The notes beneath the pieces are model-generated. The model saw only the letters and a list, made by a program, of their open reading frames with translations, had not been told where the DNA came from and did no database searches. Below are positions 55,870 to 64,000 of a stretch of DNA of 64,000 bases, piece after piece. Source of the DNA: Okapia johnstoni (taxonomy: Eukaryota > Chordata > Mammalia > Artiodactyla > Giraffidae); assembly GCA_024291935.2 (NCBI GenBank), contig CM044311.1:24246001-24310000 (forward strand). Direction: 5' to 3'. The stretch's first letter is position 1, and each line of letters starts with the position of its first letter. The position numbers were made by a program, and so were the translations under genes.

Positions 55870-56814
55870 AGGACTCAAAACTCAGCCCTAGCTCCATTGT
55901 CTTTTTATCTACCTTTTTCCTTTCAAGAATTTATCAAGTCCTGTGGCTTTATATAAATTGAATGTTGCTTTAAGAAAAGCACTGTGTGCTTCAACATTCC
56001 ACTAAACCACCATAACTATCCTGAATGTTGGTTTGATTGTAGAGGACAAGATTCTAAAATACTGGCCTTAGAGGGCCCAGAAACCTCACCTAAATAATAT
56101 TTTCATTTTTATTAAATGGATTCAGATATATTAGAGAAGGAAGCCACCATTTATTAAACTATCATTGGCTGTTGAAAACTGTACTTGACACACTTGTATT
56201 CCAGAACCACATTGTAGTAGAAATCTGATTACTGGTCCAGTATGGGTTGACATTACTGGATCTGCAAGGAACAGTATAATTTTGAAAGACAAATTTCAGG
56301 CTAGCATTTGCCTAGGTGAAGCAGATCATAGGGCCTGTCAATAGACATCCAGGCATGTCCTGCTGAGAGATAAAGTATGTTCCACAGTTGTTAGAAAAGC
56401 ATTAATCTTAAATCTAGGACATCTGGTCTATCTTCTGGGGCAATTGGCATGCTTTATTCATCAAATGACAAAATATTCAGACTTAATTTTTGTAGTTGAC
56501 ACAAATGTAAGTAAATGCATCTGTATGTACACATACTATTTCACTATACTTATACTCTTAAGAAAAAACATTCTGACAATCAGCTTTGTCCATTCAATCA
56601 ACAACTCATAGAATGATAAAATGAACCAACATTACAGATTAAGTTTTCAAAAATCATTCACTGAGAAGATCCATGTCTGAACAATCAAACCAAGATTTAT
56701 AGATAAAAACATTTTCTACATGAAGCATAATTTTTTTTCCACAGAACTCATTTAGTCAATAGTCAGAATTGAAATGGAAGTATATCATTTAGGCTGTAGT
56801 TGCCTCATATACAC
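55870..56814. other. anonymous DNA
   Basis: No gene or dated repeat seen. Confidence 0.35.
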
Positions 56815-56985
56815 AGGACACTCAGTTAAATGTAAATTTTAGGTAAACAATGTAAATTACTTTAACAATGTAATATCTGGAACACTTATGCTAAATAAAT
56901 TAATCATTGTTTACTGAAGTCAAATTTAACTAGGAGACATATTTTTTTGTTAAATCTGGCAAACCACAATTGTAAAAAAAAGCCC
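56815..56985. repeat. palindromic interspersed repeat (MER-like)
   Basis: The left arm CAGTTAAATGTAAATTTTAG and GTAAACAATG is mirrored by the right arm CATTGTTTACTGAAGTCAAA and TTTAACTAGG. The arms are reverse complements with some mismatches, around a centre near 56880. The end TTAAATCTGGCAAACCAC is typical of a mammal-wide non-autonomous DNA-transposon-like family. A related half copy lies at 21445-21600. Family name not given. Confidence 0.5.
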
Positions 56986-57004
56986 ACATCTGAAATATTA
57001 ATTT

Positions 57005-57165
57005 GCTTACTCATGCAATACATATTTATTGAACACATAATGTTGGCAGTAATGTGAATATACATTCAAGTTTCAAAAAAAAGATTTGACTCAGTTCTTC
57101 AAGAGCTTTCCACGTGGTAGACCAGAAAGACAAGGAAATGTGTGCCTCCAAACAGCACTGTTTTT
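57005..57165 (-). mobile_element. L2 LINE 3' region
   Basis: ATGCAATACATATTTATTGA, ACTCAGTTCTTCAAGAGCTT and AGACCAGAAAGACAAGGAAA follow the complement of the L2 3' region. Confidence 0.5.
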
Positions 57166-57167
57166 GT

Positions 57168-57632
57168 TCAGTTGCTAAGTCCTGTGAGACTCTTTGCAAC
57201 CCCATGAACTGTAGCATGCCAGGCTTCCCTGTCCTTCACTATCTCCTGGAGTTTGCTCAAAGTCATATCCATTGAGTCGGTGATGCCTTTCAACCATCTC
57301 ATCCTCTGTCGTCCCCTACTCCTCCCGCCTTCTATCTTTCCCAGCATCAGGGTCTTTCCCAATGAGTCGGCTCTTCATATAAGGTGGCCAAATTATCGGT
57401 ACTTCAGCTTCAGCATCATTCCTTCCAATGAATATTTAGGACTGATTTCATTTAAGATTGACTGGTTTGATCTCCTTGTAGTCCAAGGGACTCTCAAGAG
57501 TCTTCTCCAGCACCACAATTCAAAAGCATCGATTCTTCAGTGCTCAACTTTCTTTATAGTCCAGCTGTCACATCCATACTTGACTACTGGAAAAACCATA
57601 GCTTTGACCATATGGACCTTTGTCAGCAAAGT
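57168..57632 (-). mobile_element. BovB LINE 3' fragment
   Basis: Reverse-complement BovB from GTTCAGTTGCTAAGTCCTGT through CATTGAGTCGGTGATGCC and CACATCCATACTTGACTACT to GACCTTTGTCAGCAAAGTA. It stops before the RT motifs. The opposite strand shows a 176-codon open frame (57253-57783), an antisense artefact. Confidence 0.92.
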
Positions 57633-57939
57633 ATTTTATTATGTATTCACTGGGTATCAGGACAATTGCATATATGACTACCTTAGTTTTTTTCTGGAGG
57701 TTTTGCAAGGTATCAGAAATGGGTCAAAATCTATATTAATTCCTGAAAGACAAGTACAGGTTTACCTGGTAAAAATGTCATAATAAAAATAAGATACATA
57801 GAGTTTAGGGAAAGATCTTCAATTTGACAACTAAAGATTTTTTTTTCTGAGTTTTGGAATTTAAAAAAATTGTTCAAAAATAGTGAATTCAAGTTCTAGG
57901 TTTCTTATCTATGCATCCTGTAACAGTCAGGGTCCAGGC

Positions 57940-57943
<4 letters not shown>
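57633..57943. other. anonymous DNA
   Basis: No gene or repeat seen before the (TA)n tract. Confidence 0.3.

Positions 57944-57995
<52 letters not shown>
57944..57995. repeat. (AT)26 microsatellite
   Basis: Fifty-two bases of uninterrupted alternating A and T, the longest pure microsatellite in the window. Confidence 0.95.
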
Positions 57996-57997
<2 letters not shown>

Positions 57998-58084
57998 AGC
58001 TGAACAAATTTAAAAGAAAGTATTCTCAATTCAATGTTCACTTCTGTTGTCCTGAACACAAACTTTCAGAAGAACAATGAACTC

Positions 58085-58440
58085 TATGGAATTTAAAATA
58101 GCCAACTCAGAGAAAAAGAGAGCAGAATGGTGGTTGCCAGGGCCTGCAGAGGCAGATGGGGAGATGTTGTTTAAAAGGTACAAAATTTCAGTTCTATGAG
58201 GTGAATAAGTCCTTGAGATCTAAGGTACAACAGTGTAGTTATAGGTAACAATACATCCTCATATACTTAAAATTTGCTAAAGAGATATACAACTTAAGTG
58301 TTATCGCACACAAACACCTGAGATGGATATGCTAATTCATTTGAATGTGATTATTTCATAATATATGGTTAAGTCAAATTGTCAAAGTTTACACCTTAAA
58401 TGCGCACAGTTCTTAACTGTCAAATATAATTGAATAAAAA
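58085..58440 (+). mobile_element. old L1 3' UTR
   Basis: AGAGCAGAATGGTGGTTGCC, GTACAACAGTGTAGTTATAG, GAGATGGATATGCTAATTCA and TTACACCTTAAATGCGCACA run in order along the sense 3' UTR of L1MA/MB-type elements, ending TTGAATAAAAATG. Confidence 0.75.
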
Positions 58441-58444
58441 TGTT

Positions 58445-59387
58445 ATTTTTCCTTGGTAAGCAGCTGCTAAGTAGGGTAAGAGCAACTCAGGTTATAACAG
58501 TTGTGGTGACACTCTGATCCTAGTTCCTGCTAAGGAACTTGGGTGGGGCCTTATGGAGCTGAGACCTAGATCTCTGAGGCGACACTGCGTGCTCACTTGG
58601 TGTTCCTGGGGAGAGTAGATAAATGTTGGAAAAGCTGCAAAGTAGACTCAGCTCCTATTACAAAAAGGAACTGCTGCTGTTGGGGCGAGGTGTTGCTGGT
58701 GCTCTGGAACACTGGCAGCCCTTAAAAAATAAACAGAAAGGAGCAACTCTTTTCTTCCTTTCTATTTTTCCAGTCTTCCTCTAGTGCTTCTTTTTGGCAG
58801 AAACTATAGGAAGGGTATAAGCAAAGTAACTGGACCAGCTTCAGCACTGCAAACAACAGAGTGACAGCTCAAAGTTGAAAGACAACTTGATAATTAGCAC
58901 ACCTTATAAGTCACCATATGAAGATAATACTGTAGACACTGTATTTCGTAATATTTTTATGTAATTTTTGCTTTTCCTCATTAAACTTTTCCACTAAGTC
59001 ATGGGAAAAAGTAACCTTTTTATGTTAATTGCCTTTTATCATTGACAGTCATACCACATTTTTCTTGATACGTCCAAGTTTTCACATACTCTTTTTCCAT
59101 TTGGTAGACTTGACTTTATTACCATGCAGAATTCTCCCTTTTGCATGTCAATTATATCTCTTAATTTATCAGTCTTTACTATAAGGGAAAAAATATAATG
59201 AGATCATGTTTTACCAATCATCTGATTACTGATGGCACTACAATTCTTTTGTTATTCACATGAGACTTTCACATTGGCGAGTTTTCTCTTTCTGCTACAA
59301 GTTAGTAAGTCAAATTAAAGTAAGAGAAAGCTGTTTTATTCCTAAAAATGAAGATGAGAAAGTTCTTGATTTTTTTATTATTGATAT
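58445..59387. other. anonymous, partly GC-richer DNA
   Basis: 58450-58900 is more GC-rich than its surroundings and may be a very old repeat. No family or exon could be assigned. Confidence 0.35.
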
Positions 59388-59742
59388 TGGAGAAGACTCT
59401 TGAGAGTCCCTTGAACTACAAGGAAAACCTACCAGCCCATCCTAAAGGAGATCAGTCCTGGGTGTTCATTGGTAGGACTGATGTTGAAGCTGAAACTCCA
59501 ATACTTTGTCCACCAGATGTGAAGAGCTGACTCATTGGAAAAGACCCTGATACTGGGAAAGATTGAGGGCAGGAGGAGATGGGGACAACAGAGGATGAGA
59601 TGGTTGGATGGCATCACCGACATGGGCTTGGGCAGACTCCGGGAGTTGGTGATGGACAGGGAGGCCTTGCGTGCTGTGGTTCATGGGGTTGCAAAGAGTC
59701 GGACATGACTGAGCGACTGAACTGAGCTGAACTGAACTGAAG
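59388..59742 (+). mobile_element. BovB LINE 3' fragment
   Basis: From TTGGAGAAGACTCTTGAGAG to GAGCGACTGAACTGAGCTGA and a repeated ACTGA tail. Strong 5' truncation. The 123-codon minus frame (59532-59903) is antisense to it. No clear TSD. Confidence 0.92.
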
Positions 59743-59744
59743 CG

Positions 59745-60604
59745 AGGAAATAATTGAATCCGTCCAATTTTATACAGCAGTAAACAGTTTGCCACTATTA
59801 TTAGCAATGAATGTGACCGCAGATTTATGTCCCCTCCCCACCTTTTGAGCCCCACATTTTGTCCCAACATCGAGACAACTTTAGCTATAAGAAGCAGTGA
59901 CAAATATTCAAAAATCGTTCATAAAATAGCTATAATCAATAATCAAAGACGTAGATCTCATATTTAATGTAAAAATACTTTTAGTCTCACACTGTATTTT
60001 GTGGCACAAGTGAATATTATTTTTTCTCACGTTATTGAAAAAGGAACCAAAATGTATATATATGGTAACACCTATGAAAATAGTATATACTATGAAATGA
60101 AATGAAAATGAAATTTTGTCATAACATAGTTAACTTAATCTGACATCATAATAAGTCAAATAAAACCCTCTTCCAATGACAGTGAAAATGAAATGCAGAA
60201 ATTAGATCTAAATTATAGTTAAGGGAAAAGACAAAAGGTAGAAACTTTGTATCCTCTGATTTAATATTCAACTCACTGATAATGTTATAACTAGCATTAT
60301 TTTGAAGAAACTGAATTCTTCATTCAAAAGATTTTAAAATGATGTTCACATTGTAATTTTCTTTGGTATAATCAGAATCAGTAAGGCAAAGCATGTCATA
60401 CAGTATCTGTCCGGTTAATAGATATCAGATGGTTACATAGTATGCACTGAAAATCCAAAAACGCAGTGAATGTTTTCTTCCACATAGTATGAAGTAATAT
60501 TTGGTAAGTTCTTTGTCCTAATTGATGAATCATTTTGCATTAGATGCTGTATGTTGAGTGTGGTTATGAAATAAAATTTCCAGTCCTTTTAAAAGACATT
60601 CATA
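59745..60604. other. anonymous AT-rich DNA
   Basis: No gene or dated repeat seen. Confidence 0.35.
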
Positions 60605-60761
60605 GGGCTTCCCTGGTGGCTCAGTGGTAAAGAATCTGCCTGCCAATACAGGAGAAACAGGTTCAATACCTGATCCAGAAAGATCCCACATGGGACAGAA
60701 CAACTATGTCCTGGTGCCACAATTATTGAGCCTGTGCTCTAGAGCCTGGGAGCCACAAGTC
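60605..60761 (+). mobile_element. CHR-type SINE, left half
   Basis: tRNA-like head GGGCTTCCCTGGTGGCTCAG with an A-box-like stretch and a B box GGTTCAATACC at 60660-60670. The CHR-type body follows (GAAAGATCCCACATGGGACA; GAGCCTGTGCTCTAGAGCCT). It is broken at 60761 by the mariner and resumes at 62034. Confidence 0.82.
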
Positions 60762-60793
60762 TTAGGTTGGAGAAAAGTAATTTGGATTTTGCA
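60762..60793 (+). repeat. mariner left terminal inverted repeat
   Basis: About 32 bp, complementary to 62002-62033 with a 2-base gap and a few mismatches. Confidence 0.88.
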
Positions 60794-60941
60794 CTGTTAA
60801 ACTTTGCCATTTGATATTGGAATACATTCTTACATAAATGTGGTTATGCTATATGTCATTTTAATGTGCATTTCTTACTTTATGTTTTTGCTAATGAATT
60901 TTTGCTTGCATTTATTTTATATATATTTTTATACTAGGGGA

Positions 60942-61957
60942 ATGATGTTAGGCAAAAAGCAAATTTGAGTGATTTTCTTATCCAAGTTCAAAATGGGTCA
61001 TAAAGCAGCAGAGACAACTTGAAATATCAACAGCACGTTTGGCCCAGGAACTGCTAACAACAGACAGTGCAGTGGTGGTTCAAGAAGTTTTGCAAAGGAG
61101 ATGATAGCTTTGAAGTTGAGGAGCACAGTGGCCAGCCATTGGAAGTTGACAGCAACCAACTGAGAGGATCATCAAAGCTGGTCCTCTTACAACTACTAAG
61201 TTGCCAAAGAACTCAGTGTCGTCCACTCTATAGTCATTTGGCATTTGAAGCAAATTGAAAATGTGAAAAAGCTCAATAAGTGGGTGCTTCCTGAAAAGAC
61301 TGCAAACTTAAAAAAAAAAAGGTTTTGAAGTGTTATCTTGTCTTATTCTACACAACAATAATGAACCATTTCTCTATCAGATTGTGACGTGCAGTGAAAA
61401 GTGGATTTTATACAACAACCAGCAATGCCTGGCTCAGTTGTTGGACCAAGCAGAAGCTCTGAAGCAATTCCCAAAGCCAAACCTGTACCAATAAAAGGGT
61501 CATGGTCACTGTTTGGTGGTCTACTGCCTGTCTGATACACTACAGCTTTCTAAGTCCTGGCAAAACAATTACATCTCAGAAGTATGCTCAGCAAATCAAT
61601 GAGATGGACTGAAAACTTCAGTGCCTACAGCCAGCATTGGTCAACAGAAAGGGCCCAATTTTTCTCCATGACAACACCCCACAACACATTCCACAACCAA
61701 TGCTTCAAAAGTTAAACGAACTGGGCTACAATGGTTTGCCTTATCTGCTATATTCAACTGACATCTCACCAACTGACTACCACTTCTTCAAACATCTTGA
61801 CAACTTTTTTCCAGGGAAAATGTGTCCACAACTAGCAGGATGAAGAAAATGCTTTCCAAAATTCACTGAATCTCAAAGCATGGGTTTTTATGCTACAGGA
61901 ATAAACAAGCTTATTCTCTTTGGCAAATATGATTTTAATGATTCCTATTTTGATTAA
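60942..61957 (+). pseudogene. mariner transposase pseudogene (Hsmar1-like)
   Basis: Remnant of a DD34D transposase of about 340 codons. Recognisable blocks are a start region (ATG at 60942 or 60945), and WWFKKFCKGDDSFEVEEHSG in the DNA-binding helix-turn-helix part (frame 61067-61258). Next come VTCSEKWILYNN around 61384-61420 and the catalytic part with LHDNTPQH and SPTDYHFF (frame 61637-61843). It ends SYFD and TAA at 61955-61957. Of the three catalytic Asp residues, the first is Ser here, and the second and third are kept with the 34-residue spacing. Stops and frameshifts (TGA near 60966; an A-rich expansion at 61310-61320) make it a dead copy. Confidence 0.9.
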
Positions 61958-62001
61958 TTAAATGTGTTCGAGCCTAGTTATAATGAGTTAAAATTTAAGG
62001 T

Positions 62002-62033
62002 TCAAAATCATAATTACTTTTGCACCAACCTAA
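62002..62033 (-). repeat. mariner right terminal inverted repeat
   Basis: Closer to the family consensus than the left repeat (GCACCAACCTAA intact). It is followed by the TA of the target site at 62034-62035. Confidence 0.9.
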
Positions 62034-62224
62034 TACTAAACCCTTGTGCCACAATTACTGAATCCAGCCCACATGGCCTAGAGCCTGTCCTCTGGAACAA
62101 CAGAAGCCATGGCAATGAGAACCCTGTGCACTGGAACTAGAGTAGCCCCTGCTCACTGCAATTTTTTTAGAGAAAAGCCCTCAGAGCAACAAAGACCCAA
62201 CAATTCCATAAATAGATATATAAA
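62034..62224 (+). mobile_element. CHR-type SINE, right half
   Basis: Resumes with ACTAAACCCTTGTGCCACAA and continues ACTGAATCCAGCCCACATGG, AGAAGCCATGGCAATGAGAA, GTAGCCCCTGCTCACTGCAA and ACAAAGACCCAACAATTCCA to an A/T-rich tail. With 60605-60761 it makes a SINE of about 345 bp. A weak flanking repeat (AAAAGACATT, AAAAGATAAT) may be the TSD. Confidence 0.78.
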
Positions 62225-64000
62225 ATTATTTAGAAAAGATAATTGAGATCACTAGAAGAAAGGGCAATGTAAATATGGGAGTAAAAGCTTCCATTTCCTA
62301 ATTTATCAGCATGATTAGCAAAATTTTGAGGATGTTTCTTTCAAGTGCACTAGCATGAACATATCTCATTGGTCTTGAGGTGGAGTTACCTAGGATGACT
62401 GGTCACAATTGCCACTAGTCACTTTTATCGCTCGATGCTCATTAGAAAGTCAGATTAGTTAAATCACAAGTCTCCAGGACTTCCTGAAAACAATATTTTT
62501 CTGACTCTTAAGTAGAGTAAATGTCCTCAGAATTTAAAAGGCTGCAGAAAAGTCTGAGTAAATAAATGTAAAAACATTTAGATTCAGTATAGATTTAATA
62601 CAACTATTTAGCTTGATAGAAGGGAAAATATGTGGATAATAAAATTGTCAGAATGAATTTTATGTTCTTTATGGCTTAGACCATAAAGGAAAAAGCATTA
62701 AGGTTTCTTTTGTATCTTATCTTAAAGCAAAGTCATAATTTATAAATAACATTTATAGTAGTTAAATATGTCTTCTATTTAAGAATATAGTCTCAGTCTA
62801 ACACAGCCACAGTATTTAGCCAAGGAAATGTATTCAGTTACCCAAACCTTTTGGATGGTTTCTTAAAATTGCTGCTTATATTAAAATTTGAACTGTAAGG
62901 GTATTGAAGTGTTTTTTTTTTTAATGTTTGCAAACATCTCTCTAGACCTCAGTTCATTTAATACTATTTTAAAAAACCCTAAACAAGACACTATTAGAGA
63001 TGAACTCTTTCACATAATGATCATACATAAAAAAATGTGTTCCACATGCACTATTATTTCTCTCTTCTGGATATTGAACAATCACTATCACACTGTGAAA
63101 TAAATGGGTTCCTGCCTCCTCCTGTGCCAGTTTCAGTGATTTTATTTAGTCAAGTAATCGTATGAAATCCAACATGATTTTCTGTGTAGGAGATAGAAAA
63201 ACAGAGCAAGAAAATGAGATATGGTGAACCAGAAAAAGAATAAGAGGGAAGAAACACAAAGAAAGCATGAAGTCATTTAGGGAGAAGGATATCTAACCCA
63301 CAAGAACAAAATGAACAAAGATATCCCAACTTCTCAGTTTGAAGAGTTATTATCTGTATTGATTTTAGTTTACAAGTTCCAAAGTTCTTTCTCTTTCTTT
63401 CTCATTTAAGAAGGTAACATAAAATCCATAAATAATATGCATCCAGAGAGTCAGTTTCACTAGAAGGATCCAGAAACTGCAGCACATTAATCTTGTGACT
63501 GTGCATGGCACCACTCACATATATAAAATTTAGAATGGCCTCTTGAGGATCTAAAGAAATCAAGCTCATGTTTCTGCCCTCATAGCCCCCCAGAGAAATA
63601 TTTAATGATGGTAATGTAAACCCAGAATGCTCATATGCACAATCACACATATGTATGCTAAAGCTGACACACACAGAGATATATACATGAGTAAGTACAT
63701 AAATGTTAGTTGAAATTGTGGTCAGGTTAAATATTTATAAAATTAATAGTAACAATTTAGCCACTAGCATTCTCTTTGGTTTGAGCCATTACATTCTGGT
63801 TGCCTGTTTCATTGTTAGTATCTCTCTTTTGACATCTGCTGCTACTAATACTGCTCTTTCAGGCATGACCAACAGTGGGAAAGACTCTTGACATATCATA
63901 CATAGCATAGTGACACAGACAGCCAAAGGAAAGCATGCCTTTTATAACATAAGTCCTTTCAGGCTCAATAAGCAAAAAAAAAAAAAAACAGGCTTCCAAG
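62225..64000. other. anonymous DNA to window end
   Basis: No recognisable gene, RNA or dated repeat. Frames of 62-90 codons (62888-63103 plus, 63402-63674 minus, 63703-63891 plus) show no domains. A 16-base A tract lies at about 63974-63989. The last bases (CAGGCTTCCAAG) could begin a Bov-tA but are too short to call. Confidence 0.4.

Larger units (their letters stand above)
60762..62033 (+). mobile_element. Hsmar1-like mariner transposon, near full length
   Basis: A 1272-bp element with terminal inverted repeats: the left end begins TTAGGTTGGAGAAAAGTAAT and the right end finishes TTACTTTTGCACCAACCTAA. The family is about 1.29 kb, so the copy is almost complete. A TA follows the right end; the left TA appears mutated to TC. 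A broken transposase region spans about 60942-61957. Mariner elements move by cut-and-paste; this copy cannot, because its transposase is interrupted. It sits inside a CHR-type SINE. Confidence 0.93.

Noticed and set aside
58450..58900. GC-richer segment considered as an exon or CpG island
   Set aside because: CpG content is not visibly high, no long frame is present, and the wording suggests a decayed old repeat.
61067..61843. domesticated mariner gene
   Set aside because: The coding region is split by stops and frameshifts, the first catalytic residue is lost and both inverted repeats are still attached. It looks like an ordinary dead transposon.
63989..64000. start of a Bov-tA at the window edge (AGGCTTCCAAG)
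   Set aside because: Twelve bases are too few, and the match to the SINE head is imperfect.

Overview
The window is nuclear DNA from a ruminant, almost certainly a bovid (cattle, sheep, goat or a relative). The evidence is its repeat content: at least a dozen fragments of the BovB (RTE-type) LINE, about twenty Bov-tA SINEs (a tRNA-like head joined to a BovB-derived tail), ruminant-type L1 3' ends, a CHR-type cetartiodactyl SINE and an Hsmar1-like mariner. Ancient mammal-wide repeats (MIR, L2, old L1, MaLR LTRs) are interspersed. The species cannot be told from these repeats alone.

I found no convincing host protein-coding gene, exon, structured RNA gene or CRISPR array. Nearly every longer open reading frame lies in a BovB, Bov-tA or L1 copy, in sense or antisense. 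The window reads as an AT-rich intergenic region or large intron built up by layered transposition.

Layout. 1-2028 is anonymous. 2029-3451 is a minus-strand L1 3' end split by a BovB tail. 3.8-9.6 kb holds scattered Bov-tA copies, a deleted BovB and a possible old L1. 9625-10855 is a 5'-truncated BovB with reverse-transcriptase (RT) remnants. 12275-12850 is an L1 with a 5' inversion. 13150-13960 is a minus-strand ERV LTR carrying a SINE. 18.3-20.1 kb has a SINE, a BovB, a SINE-split MaLR LTR and an L1 tail. 23.2-24.6 kb has an L1 3' end and a BovB with a 157-codon RT-region frame. 24.6-27.5 kb is almost repeat-free. 27.5-37.3 kb has SINEs with clear target-site duplications (TSDs), an AT-rich tandem repeat, MIR and old L1. 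38.3-39.3 kb is MIR then a BovB split by a SINE. 42-44.6 kb has a short BovB, a palindromic minisatellite and two SINEs. 44.6-47.1 kb is repeat-poor. 48.2-54.0 kb is the densest BovB cluster, with two minus-strand copies and one plus-strand copy. 55-60 kb has old L1, L2, a palindromic element, BovB and a (TA)n tract. 60605-62224 is a CHR-type SINE interrupted by a nearly full-length, inactive mariner. The rest is anonymous.

The elements form an integration history rather than a working gene system. BovB machinery is known to mobilise Bov-tA SINEs through the shared 3' tail, and both partners are present here as dead copies. The features most worth checking are the nested mariner, the twin-primed L1, the facing BovB pair at 51.5-54.0 kb (a potential long RNA hairpin), the tailless SINE with intact TSDs, and two AT-rich repeats with inverted symmetry. 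I saw nothing supporting a new gene-encoded system.
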